From Telopea speciosissima (lineage: Eukaryota; Streptophyta; Magnoliopsida; Proteales; Proteaceae), in NCBI RefSeq assembly GCF_018873765.1, contig NC_057924.1, positions 18,099,542 to 18,163,541 on the forward strand: a stretch of DNA of 64,000 bases. Direction: 5' to 3'. The notes under the pieces are model-generated. The model saw nothing but the letters and a program-made list of their open reading frames with translations. It was not told where the DNA came from and did no database searches. The position numbers and the translations under genes were made by a program. The first letter of the stretch is position 1, and every line of letters starts with the position of its first letter. Below are positions 32,136 through 42,384 of this stretch, one piece after another.

Positions 32136-33140
32136 TTTCTGTTCAGCTTGTAAGTCAAATTCACAGAAATGATGAGTTCAAATATTGCATCCAATGTGTG
32201 GTTTATATTGCCCTCTTAAGTAAATTGACATTTTGTCCCATGTGGGTTTGCTTAAGAATAAGGCTGGGACCGGATAAGTAGATATATAACCAGTTGTTTG
32301 AACTGGGGTTGTCCAGACACATAGGAGGCAAAATGACCAGCCCAACCCCAGTGACCACAATGATGTATCCGTCCTCCCACATGTCTTTTTTTTTTATAGA
32401 ACTCCAATGTGTCTGGGCGCAGTTGCATTCCCATGCGCTTCTGGCAGAGAATATCACCCCTTTTTTTTTTAATACTATGGAATGGATTCTTTGTTTCGCA
32501 ATTTATGGGATTAATTGAGCTAATTACCGACAAGAAGTATTGATTGCTTCATGATTAATGGTTAAACAATAATTAATCTTAACTTTACATAAAACTCCAA
32601 AGGCATAAGTGGGGACACATGAGAGTCTTTATATAACTCCAATCAGTCTAGGCTTGCCGTGGTGGTTTGCTACTCCCTTAAGAGAATTGCATCAGGAACT
32701 TGATTGGTGGTTCAAATATTCGTAGCCGTATCAAATCCATATTTACTTGCTTTCCAAGAAATGGAGCTCCTGTGGATACCATATTTGATCGCGTATGGAT
32801 CTTTTCCTTGCCTCTTACGAGTCTTGATAACCAATAGGCGCTTGACAATTGCACCCAAAATACAATCAGTTTAGGCTGTCTCCAAATGGAAAATCAGTGT
32901 TTTCTTGCTCACCATGTTACGGCAATCAGGGCAATGTGACCTAAGACACACTAGCTTATAACATCTATAATAATCATAGACCATATGACGTTGACACGAT
33001 TAACCAAAAAAAATATGACGTTGACACGACATAATGGGAGGGGTCGCCTAACGGGAAAACATATGGAATATTCTACTTAGATCCTGATTCCTGCTCTGCA
33101 TATACTTTCCCTTATAAATAAACATGCATTGGAAGTAAAC
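32136..33140 (-). repeat. Duplicated upstream flank of DUF599 copy 1
   Basis: Aligns with 1330-1900: GTGGTTTATATTG, TGGGTTTGCTTA, AATGGATTC, CACATGAGAG, CTCCAAATGG, ACCATGTTACGGC and ATATGGAATATT recur in the same order. Insertions relative to copy 1 lie at about 32270-32465 and 32656-32870. The second is bounded by AATCAGTCTAGGCT and AATCAGTTTAGGCT, a near-perfect 14-bp duplication. Confidence 0.8.
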
Positions 33141-33161
33141 GTGATTTTCTTGTTTGTTTTT

Positions 33162-33956
33162 GGGAAATTTAAGTTTACGATCCTGTGGTTTTAAACAATT
33201 ACATCTATTTCATGAATCTCCCTTGTATTTTGAAAGATTTTTACGAACGTAATTTTAGCATTAGATGAGAACAGTTAAGTGATGATATCATCACCTAAAT
33301 ATTAACTTAATGCTCATAATACCCTTAATGAAGGTGCTTTTACTTAGAAAGAGAAATTTATGTCTACCACCGTTATATTTTCAAATAATTATGTCTACCA
33401 TCCTTAGAGTTTTAAAAATTATATACGTACCCCTGAATGCTAACTCTGCTAGTTTTATTTTGAAAAGATAATTTTGCCCTTTCATAATTGTTATTAATAA
33501 ACTCATCTCATCCAACCTTGTTACCATTGCTAGAGCGACAAGGGTTTGGGAGCTGACGACCTTCCATTTTGCAATGACCTACTACTCTGGCAATCACTTG
33601 CTACTCTGGCGGAAGTGCTACGCTTGATTTTGCAGAGGATGTGTGGGCGATGATTTTCCCTTTTAAGACGATGGTGTTTCAAACAAATGGAGATAAATAT
33701 GTAAAAGCACCTTTCTTTCTTTTTCTTTTTTTTTGGTGAATTTAAAAAAAAAAATCAGGGGTGCTAGATGTAATTGTTTGAAGCCACAAGGATGGTAAAA
33801 ATAAATTTCCTTAATAACAAATAAGAAAGGACAAAATTGTCTTTTCAAAATAAACTTAATAGAATTAGCACTTAGGGGTACAGATGTAATTTTAAAAATT
33901 CTAGGGATGATAGATGTAATTGTTTGAAAACATAGAGATAGTAAATGTAAATTTCC
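33162..33956. repeat. Large inverted-repeat (foldback) element, ~795 bp
   Basis: Ends GGGAAATTTAAGTTTAC and GTAAATGTAAATTTCC are inverted. The arms of 200 bp or more carry AAACAATTACATCTA, TACCCCT.A.TGCTAA and TTTTGAAAAGA..ATTTTG in both orientations. T-rich flanks allow only a weak 9-bp target duplication (GTTTGTTTT/GTTTTTTTT). The centre (33530-33670) is unpaired and non-coding. Confidence 0.75.
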
Positions 33957-33959
33957 GTT

Positions 33960-35540
33960 TTTTTTTCAAATAAAAGTAAACTTGAATGACAAGCACCCAG
34001 CTTAGAGGGTGAATCACCAAATCACTTTTCTCAAAAATATTTCACATATACTCTTAGGGCTGGAGATCTATATGTTGCCCTTGTCAATGAAATCTGAAAT
34101 CTCCCACACCAGGTCAATAGGAGCATGGGATGCCGCATGGTTTATATACAATGGGCTCACATTTTAGGGAGGAGAGACAGTGTTGGATTTGTGTCTTGTA
34201 TTCTATAGGACTCACACAATTATTATTGGACTTGTATATATTTTATTGCATTAGTTATAGGTTTATTACATTTATAGAGGTAATATTGTAATTACGCCAA
34301 AGTTTGAGTGTACAAGGAATGCCACTTAATTGGTCATGCAGCGTGGCGTGTACCTATGTCCAGACACATCCGTGAACGAAATACGGGCGCACCCCCTCAA
34401 CCGGGTGGTATTCTTTATCCCTAAAAAATAATAAAGAAATGATAAAAATCAATATCAAATTAGTCTCGTCCCTAACCAATACCGATACATCATTGTCTTT
34501 TCCTCTTTCCAGACATCCTTAGATATCCTCTCCCTCTTCCTCTGACAAAAGTGGGAGGAGTGTTGAAGAGCTTGGTTCAGTAAAAACAAATTTGTTAATT
34601 GATCAGTTCTTTCTTGGTTCGGTAAAAGCAACTTGTGAGCCACTCACTAAGAATGGATTAATAGGTTCCTAGGTGAAAAGGAAGAGCAATCTGGATATTT
34701 AAAAACATGAGGGAAAAGGAGATGTAAAAGTTTAAAAGCAAGGGAATTTCAGAAAAGAAGTTTAAGGTAGGAGAGTTTTAGTAAATATAGGCTAAGTGTA
34801 GGGGAGTGATAGTAATTGCAAAAATTTTGATAACAATGAAGACTCGATGGAGTCAACATTTCTCATTTTTAGGAAATTAAGAAAGCGATCATGGGACCGT
34901 GCTCAAAGTAGAACATTAAATTATTGTAAGCGTTAATATATGATGATGGTTTGAACGAGAAATATATAAATGGTAAATTGGAACGTACATTACTATTTTG
35001 GCCTTTTAGTATAACATAATTTTTTTCAATGAGGATAACTATTGTGGTTTCATATATATACTCGAAAATTATGTAAGATAATGACCTTTTTTGATAAGGA
35101 TATAATGATAAGTCACTTTCAAATTATTTATAAAAATTTTTTTATACTCCTAACTTTTATTTTGCTAAAGACTAGTGAAATACAAGAAAGGTAATGGCAA
35201 TACCAAACTGATGACAAGTACCTGTGTGACAGACATCTTGGCCAAGAAAACTGTGGATGAGCATTGGGTAAATTCTTTTAAAGAAAGTTTTCATCCAAAG
35301 AGAAATTCTTTGCGACAGTGAAGGAAGACCCCGTTTTTTGTTTTGTAAGTCTTAATTGGCTTTCCCTTGCTGATGGTAATGCCAAACGTGAGGGTTAAAA
35401 TAAATTTAGATTTGAGGTGGCTGTTGATGGCTATGTTGAAAGTTGACCCTAAGATCAGTTGGTTTTTCTTGTATATAATTATTGTGTAGGAATGCCTTGA
35501 CTTGTCTCTGTAAATGAAGGTGTAATTCTAAAGACATCTA
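33960..35540. other. AT-rich intergenic DNA
   Basis: No gene recognised. Short frames lack domains. At 35370-35400 TGATGGTAATGCCAAACG is a diverged form of the motif in the copy 1 intron repeats. Confidence 0.5.
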
Positions 35541-35950
35541 CATTACAATAAAACACACTTGTAGATTTATTGCGGGAAAATCCACAACAAAAAAATCTGT
35601 AGCTATAGATTTATTGCGGAAAAATCCATACTTAAAAATCCACAACTATAGATTTGCTGTGGAATAATCCACAACTAAAAATTCACAGCTATAGATTTGT
35701 TGCAGAAACATTCGCAGCTAAAAATTTGTAGTTATAGATTTGTTACGGAAAAATCCGCATAAAAAAATCTGCAACTATAGAGTTCCTTTTTCCTGGGATA
35801 AGAAATCCACAGTTATAGACATAGCAACAACACTTCTAGAATCGAGGATAGAAAACCGCAAGTAATTCGCAGCTATAGGCTATTATTCTGGATTTTTGGA
35901 CCTGTTACTGCGGAAAAAAACTATAGTTATAAGCCCTTTTTGGTGTAGTG
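35541..35950. mobile_element. Non-autonomous CACTA (En/Spm-type) element, 410 bp
   Basis: The right end reads, complemented, CACTACACCAAAAAGGGC. The left end is CATTACAATAAAAC, a diverged version. A 3-bp target duplication CTA flanks it (35538-35540, 35951-35953), the size expected for CACTA elements. The interior has six or so degenerate ~45-55 bp subterminal-type repeats built on CAACTATAGATTTGTTGCGG and its complement. No coding sequence. Confidence 0.82.
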
Positions 35951-36049
35951 CTAGAGTTGTCATCTTAACCGACCCATAACTATAAACCCGATCCCGTACC
36001 ATCCTAGTGATGAATACCTTAACGTACAATATTTTCATACATAGATGAC

Positions 36050-36275
36050 GATAAAGAATGGATCATCTGCAGTTACATGTGAGAGGTAACCACTTATCTT
36101 TTTTTTTCATAAATACCCCTCTTCCCCTGATTTATCGAATTCGGGTCCAACCACCAGTCCTATTTTTGCCATTTACAAAGAGAGGAGGGGTTTTTATGGA
36201 AATAAAATTAAAATGTGATTGAGATGTACGTTGGATGATCCATTCTCGCTGTATCGTCGTATATACATACATACC
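36050..36275. repeat. Foldback MITE, family shared with 53325-53490
   Basis: Ends with GAATGGATCAT (left) and ATGATCCATTCTC-like DNA (right). The interior CCTATTTTTGCCATTTAC and GAGGGGTTTTTATG recurs in the opposite orientation at 53325-53490. Confidence 0.7.
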
Positions 36276-36541
36276 CAGTTTGGCCGGGAACTGGAGAGAA
36301 GTAAAGAGAGACTACAAACGGCACTTAAGCTATTAAATTTGAATAAATAAATAAAAAAAAAAGGAGAAAGAAGAACACATGGCTTGACTCTCCAAGATGA
36401 TCACAAACACTGATGAGGTCATACAAGGAAAATCAATACTAAATAAATTAACTCAACACAAACAAATAAGTTGAACTCTCAAGGAAATTCCTCAGAATTA
36501 CCAATAACATTGACATGAGTGCACAGGCGTGATGGATCTAT

Positions 36542-37340
36542 TCACACATCATCCACCTTCTTCTTCTTCCCCACCGGCGGATATTTATGCACCGGCGTCG
36601 AATTGGAGTCCAAGAAAAACAGAAGCACCACCGCAATCACACATGAAACAAACATTGGTATTGGCCCAAAACTCCAAAATAAGAAAGCCATGGCAAAATA
36701 GAGCAACCTCAACCCAAGCTGCCAAAAATTATTCGCCTTTACCACCGACGACTGCACGTAAATCACCGGCATATTCGCACACGGCGTGCTTATGAAGAAA
36801 TCAGCCTGGATAAAGTACCTAGCTGACTGAACAAACGCCCCAAAGGATAACATGAAAGATAAGAGAATGCTTATGTATTTGAGGGAAATTGTGGTGGGGC
36901 TTGTGTCTCCAATTACAAACACGTTCTTTGCGAGATAGCCAGTTGAGCTTCCCAGTATTGATCCTATGAGAGTACCAAGTGTAAGGGTCATAGTAGCCAA
37001 GTAGATTGCACCTGATATGTTCGACGATATTACTGTTAGAGCTAGTCCTGTGTTACTCTCACCCTGCATATTTCAAATTTCAAATTTCAAATACCCATTA
37101 ATCAGGATTATGAGATCAATAATTTAATTAAAGAAATAACAAAATTACAATTAAGTTTAGTAGTAATCAAACCTGCATCATATTCTCAACCCATGCCTTT
37201 CTATTGATATTCTCATATCCGATTACTGTTGTTTCAGGATATCTTAGAACTCGGTAGATGAGGTAGAGATGGTAAGTGAACATTATCAAGAGCCCTGCTG
37301 GGACCAAGATCACGTCCAGGTATTTCACCACAAACTCCAT
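36542..37340 (-). CDS. DUF599 family membrane protein, copy 3 (exons 37173-37340 and 36542-37063)
   Basis: Spliced protein of 229 residues, the most compact copy. Exon 1 is 56 codons from ATG at 37340 (MEFVVKYLDVILVPAGLLIM, YRVLRYPETTVIGYEN) to CAG|GT at 37173. The 109-bp intron ends in ATGCAG. Exon 2 begins GGTGAGAGTAAC at 37063 and encodes GLALTVISSNISGAIYLATM, FVQSARYFIQADFFISTPC and LFWSFGPIPMFVSCV segments. It ends with a short basic-acidic tail GKKKKVDDV. Start, intron phase and membrane layout match copies 1 and 2. No stop or shift is seen. Upstream DNA to about 37570 and downstream DNA to about 36340 are similar to copy 2's flanks, so these two are the most recent pair. Function is unknown. 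Confidence 0.9.
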
Positions 37341-37654
37341 TACCTACTCTTGACCTTCTCAGCTCCTTCTGGTTGTTCTTTGCATTTAGAACTTTGGAGA
37401 TATGAGCTTGATGATGGTTTAGTTGTACATAAATCCAATTTGAAAGGAGGAATCAATAATGGTCATAGGCTCGTAGCTTATCTTTCTGGGTTAAATATAT
37501 TAAGGAGAATTACGTAATGGGTTGGTCATGGGTGGGATAGAAGGGATATTAAATAGACAATATGGACCTTTGATTAAGGATACGTAATGAATGAAAATTG
37601 CAACACAGATAAACCTAGAAAAACTTGAACATGAAAAAGAAAACGACCTAAAAC

Positions 37655-38074
37655 TATAGTTGGAAAATCAAGTTTTGACTAGGGAGTCATCCGACTCATA
37701 CTCAAAATTTTAGAAAATCTGGTCAACTAAATCAGGGTAAAAGACTAAAAGATGGCGAGACTGGATCATAAATCGTCCGAGTCAATAAGACTCAGTTTTT
37801 AACCAAACCCTAAACTCTTCGGCTCCCTTCTCTTGTTCAATGGTATAAATTCAAAATGCATTGATATGTGATTCCTTTATTTTTCTGATTTTGTTCATAT
37901 ATTATTTCTATTTTTTTGCTAATTTATACATATTTATTGTATTTTTTTTATAGACATATTTATTGTATTAAAAAAATTAAAAAATGTGACTCATCTTAAC
38001 TGAGTTTGACAAGATGAGTCACCCAATATTTTTAAAAAACGAATCGAGTTAGAAAACCTGATTTTCCAACCATA
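37655..38074. mobile_element. Non-autonomous DNA transposon with TAT.GTTGGAAAATC ends, 420 bp
   Basis: Terminal inverted repeats TATAGTTGGAAAATC and GATTTTCCAACCATA flank AT-rich non-coding DNA with GACTCA/TGAGTC repeats. An exact 8-bp duplication CCTAAAAC lies at 37647-37654 and 38075-38082; it can be read as 9 bp (CCTAAAACT). Eight bp fits hAT, nine would fit Mutator-like. Confidence 0.82.
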
Positions 38075-38082
38075 CCTAAAAC

Positions 38083-38115
38083 TAGGGGTGTCAATAACCG
38101 CCCATTGACACCCTA
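38083..38115. mobile_element. Minimal hAT-type relic of 33 bp
   Basis: Sequence is two inverted termini, TAGGGGTGTCAAT and ATTGACACCCTA, joined by about 8 bp. It is flanked by CCTAAAAC on both sides (38075-38082, 38116-38123). Termini resemble those of the MITEs at 3939 and 11597. Confidence 0.8.
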
Positions 38116-38123
38116 CCTAAAAC

Positions 38124-38844
38124 ATAGAAACACAACCAGGTTTGAACTGTGATGGATTCTAGGCATAAAATAAAGGGAGTGATGCATACACTAAGCAGTA
38201 AAATAGATCCATATGGCCTCACGTCCCTTGTCAATCACTCTCCCTCAACGTCTTTTCTAGATTTAATATAATATGAATGACTTCCATGTATGGGTTTCAT
38301 GTCCTCATCTAATTACGTACCTAATGGGGCATCTAATATGGACAACTACCTTGGGTTTGTATTTAATAATTGCCTAACTGGTCCCTAAGAATCAAATTGG
38401 TCCTCACTCTTGTTGATAAAAGAGTGTAACTATAATTGGATGAGAATGTGGGACAGACTCACAGACCCTCGCTTGGTCTCTCCGTGCTTTGTATTGTATT
38501 GTAATTAAATGACGGCTTTCTTTGTTAACCTGTCCCTTACCCCAACCCCCAAAATAAAAAATAAAAAATAAAAAACATTTCTACTTCATAGTTCACGTAC
38601 TAAGATTTTGATTTTCAATGATAGGGTCTATTATTGCTTACTCCAACTCATGCCACCATTCCCCTAAAAATAAAAATAAAAGGTTTACCTTATTCGTGCC
38701 CAACTAACCCATTGCAATTTGCTTGGTTTACTTATTTTACTTGTATTTTGTTTGCATAATTTTTTTTTCCTAATTTGGAGTCGGACTTAAATTGCATGAT
38801 GGGAGGAGAACAAATTGGGAGGTGCATCAAGGTTGAAATTGTAT
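38124..38844. other. AT-rich intergenic DNA
   Basis: No gene or clear element. It includes an AAATAAAAAATAAAAAAT tract near 38555-38575. Confidence 0.5.
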
Positions 38845-40600
38845 TATCATATAACAACAATAATAACTAGTCTTATTGCCATTAAATGGGGTTGGCTACA
38901 TCGATCCTTGTCTTCCAATTAGTTCTATTCAAGGTCATATTTGATACAAGCTCTAAGCTATGTTTGTCTTTCCTCATCACTTCTCCTATGGTCATTTTAG
39001 GTTTGCTCTTTGCTTCTTTTAGTTCCTTCAATCTAAATCATTTTTTTTTTTGGTTAAATGGCAGCAAAGAAATATTAAGAATTAAAGAAAAAATTACAAG
39101 TGTTTAACGTCTAGGCATACCCAAACGAATACAAGAAAACAAAGGAAAGAGTGAAGTAGCCCACCTATAGCATAGTCATCAGCGGAAAAGCTCACCCTTC
39201 AATAGACGAACCAAAGAAGACCTCTAAGAAAATCGGAACCGTGGCCGACCCAGGATATCATCCATTATGGCATTCTTCACAAAGGAGGAAAACATCAACA
39301 TCTGCGGGAGAGATTCACCCTGCTTCGCAATAGCTTTAGCGAGATAGTCTGCAACAGGATTTGCTTCCCTAAAGCAATGCATAATTCTCCAATGTATGCT
39401 CTCCATGAAGGGGAGAAGAGCATTCCAGTCTTGTCTAATAAACCAGGGGATCGATCTAGACTGCATAGCCAAAACAATAACCGCATAATCACTTTCAATC
39501 CAAAGCTTCAAAACAACCAAGGGTCTCAGCCCTCAAAAGACCCTAAATTACAACCTCAAATTCTACCACATAGTTCGTCTTGACACCTAGGAAAAAGCTG
39601 AAAGCTGAAATGGGGGAACTGATCTAGACTACATAGCCAAAACAATAACATCAGAATCACTTTCAATCCAAAGCTTCAAAACACCAAGGGTCTCAACCCT
39701 CAAAAGACCTTGAATTACAGCCTCAAATTTTGCCACATAATTCGTCTTGACACCTAGGAAAAAGCTGAAAGTTGAAATGGGGGAACCCAAGCTGTTTCGA
39801 AGAATACTATTCTCGCCCGTTCGATCTGCCTGGGTTGCCTAGCATCCATCCGTATTTAATTTAACCTTGTTCGAAAATGGTATACACCAAAGAACCTCTC
39901 TGATTAAATGGGAAGGCCTGGGAATAATAGGAATTTTAAAATAACTGGCACAAGAGACAATTTGAATTAAATCATTCCTCTATGCTAGAGAATCCAAAGG
40001 CCTCCATTGAACATTCTTATGCCACCACAAACAGACTTTCTCATAGCTTATCATAGATTGGAGCTACTCCCAAATCAATTATAATATGATCATTCCTCCC
40101 TTTATACTTTCTAGCTTTGCCACTCATCCATCTCAACATCCTCATTTCCACAACATTGAGTTTATCTATATGATGCTTCTTAATTGCCCAACATTCGCAC
40201 CATACATCATAGCTGGTCGTATGACTATCCTATTAAATTTTCGTTTAACTTTTAAAGGAATATGTCTATCACACAACAACCTGGACATACCTCTCCACTT
40301 CATGCATCCTATTTTAAGTCTATGTGAAACATCATCCTCTATATCACCTTCTTTATTTATGATTGTACTCAATACCTAAAATAATAACTTTATAGAATCT
40401 CCCTCTCATCAATTTTCACCACCTCATTATCCGTCATAGTGTAACTAAAATTACACACCATATACCCTGTCTTAGCTCTACTTATCTTAAACCTTTTTCA
40501 TTCCAAGGTTGATCTTCATAAACTCCAACTTCCCATTAATCCCTTCTTTTATCTCATTCACCAATACAATATCATCAGCAAAAAGCATACACCAAGTCAC
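38845..40600 (-). mobile_element. RTE-type LINE, 3' part, interrupted by an L1 fragment
   Basis: Minus-strand translation of 40600-40087 gives LFADDIVLVNEIKEGINGKLE, MKWRGMSRLLCDRHIPLKVK and RPAMMYGANV. Translation of 39042-38845 gives PKMTIGEVMRKDK and LNRTNWKTRIDVANP. Both are characteristic of plant RTE elements, and the 3' end GTAGCCAACCCCATTTAAT with following (TTG)n-like repeats is the usual RTE tail. Internal stops are present. The two parts are separated by 39043-40080. Confidence 0.82.
39043..40080 (-). mobile_element. 5'-truncated L1-type LINE fragment (RNase H and 3' end)
   Basis: Poly(T) at 39043-39052 marks the 3' end of a minus-strand LINE. The frame 39520-39224 contains LWIESDYAVIVLAMQSRSIPWF, FREANPVADYLAKAIAK and LGRPRFRF, the RNase H tail. 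A 168-bp segment is tandemly duplicated (GATCTAGACT units starting at 39453 and 39621). A short AAATCA on both sides is a possible target duplication. Confidence 0.8.
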
Positions 40601-41700
40601 AAGTTAGGATCATAAGGAAAAGGACAAGGAAGATCAAGAACAGGGTGTGCCTAGGGACCCAGAGGGGTTAGAGGGATGCACATAATCTCGAGGAAGAGGT
40701 AGGCCGAGTAGAAAGCGCCGTGATCCACCAAATGTGATGCATCTACCCCTATCTCAAGTTGGCCATGTCAGCTATCAAAAGCCACTCTAGCTCATGCATC
40801 CAGTCTGGCAGAGGGACTAGTACAAACCGGTGCTCGGACCACTAACGAGTCACCCTCTCCCCCAGTTGAAAGGCATACCCGTCAGGGCCCCGGAAGAGGA
40901 TATATCTCTGCCTAGTAAACCCCAAAGCCTCCTATTTAATTTATTGCATATGATGTATGTGTCTTTCAAACCCAATTTAATTTGATTAAATTAATTAATT
41001 ACATTTCCTACTTTATGTGCTTGTCCTAATTGTTATATTTTGTACAACATCCCAAAAAGTACCCCTTATTGTTCACAACTATGGACATATTTGGGCACTC
41101 TATTTTAGGGTTGCCGAATTGTAAGTTTCACAAATAGTGATTGGATGGAAACATAAATACAGGGCACTTTCATTTGTTGATCATTGATCCACTTAAGATC
41201 CCTGGTGGTTTCACTGTCGGTTGTTTTTGGCAATATGAATTTATGGTAGTTACTTTTTTCTGTACTTAAGAGGCACTTACAGCTACGTTTATATTTTGTG
41301 CGCTTATGGTGAGCCAATGATTGATGTCTATCGATAGGACTGACCACACCGTCCGTTCGGTGTACACAGTATGAATGGTAATTGGGGTGACACTCAACAA
41401 GGTTACCACTGCCCATTAAGGGAGAACCTTGAAGTTGATGAGTTGTTGGACTGTGACTGGTAGAAATCATGGGCCTAAGTAGTTGTTTTGTAAAGAGTTT
41501 ACAAAAGCAATTTTATTTTATTATATTAAAATTAAGTATATTTGGCAAGTGTTTTCAAAAAAAAAAAAAAAAATTTGGTTCAGTCACTAGTAACTACACT
41601 CATTTAATTGATTGTAGTGGACCTGTTTGCATGGCAGTGATTTTGTGAAATGGTTGCAAGTCCATTGTGGATGTTGGTTGTGCTGAGGAGAAAATGTACT
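40600..41700. other. Unassigned intergenic DNA
   Basis: No supported gene. 40630-40930 is G/C-richer than its surroundings and might be a degraded transposon coding segment, but no domain is recognisable. A 121-codon minus-strand frame at 41470-41105 has no recognisable motif. A 16-17 bp poly(A) run lies near 41559-41574. Confidence 0.4.
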
Positions 41701-41720
41701 GAAAATATCTACCACTAGGA

Positions 41721-41923
41721 AAAGGATTTTGTCCAACCGTTGTGGGAGCTGGACCGTCTAGCCTACTAAATGACAACAAAATCAGGGGTGGGGTGGTCAT
41801 TTCACATATGGGTCCCACCCGAGACCCACATATGAAATGACCACTCTAACCCCGATTTTGCTGTCATTTATTGGGGCTAGACCGTCCAGCTCCTGCCATG
41901 GCTGGACAGAAGCCAGGTCCCGC
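41721..41923. mobile_element. Foldback Mutator-like MITE, 203 bp
   Basis: Long inverted arms (GGAGCTGGACCGTCTAGCC against GGCTAGACCGTCCAGCTCC; CATTTCACATATGGGTC against GACCCACATATGAAATG) with an 8-bp loop. An exact 9-bp duplication CCACTAGGA lies at 41712-41720 and 41924-41932. A 9-bp duplication points to a Mutator-like origin. Confidence 0.85.
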
Positions 41924-41939
41924 CCACTAGGAGTTTTTC

Positions 41940-42384
41940 AGGTTACGTCTTTTTATAGAATTGTCCTTTGTGCAATTAAGGATAACTTAAAGACTACCTT
42001 TTCGGATCACACCACTTGGTGCAATCTTGTCCGTTAGATTGTAATATCTTAAGTAGGCTTTCTCTATTGAAGTGAATCTTGGCTCAAACCCTAAATTGTA
42101 CAACAATTATTGTTTTCACAATATTCTCTTAGAGTAGAGAAAGGGAATCTTCTTCTTGAAGCTAGGGTTTCAACCATTGGGGTTAGTGCAATTAAATGAA
42201 GTTCGTGACCTCGTGCTGGATTCCTTTGGAGGAACGTGTTACTTGTGAGTTCTTAGTAACATACCAAACCCTGAATTGACTCATTATCACATGTGTTTGT
42301 CGATATCTTGTTACAACAATTTTTTTTGTTATGTATCTAGAATTGTATCATTTTCGCCATCGCTTTTAATTGGTATCAAAGTGG
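41940..42384 (+). mobile_element. Copia-like LTR end with primer-binding site
   Basis: LTR-like DNA ends just before TGGTATCAAAGTGG (42371-42384), a variant of the initiator-Met tRNA primer site used by copia elements. No gag or pol is recognisable downstream, so the body is lost or highly diverged. The start is approximate. Confidence 0.5.

Noticed and set aside
35541-35950. Regularly spaced repeats resembling a CRISPR-like array
   Set aside because: Repeats are degenerate, occur in both orientations, lack unique spacers, and are enclosed by CACTA ends with a 3-bp target duplication in a plant genome.
41105-41470. 121-codon minus-strand frame
   Set aside because: No recognisable domain; flanked by repeats; length is plausible by chance.
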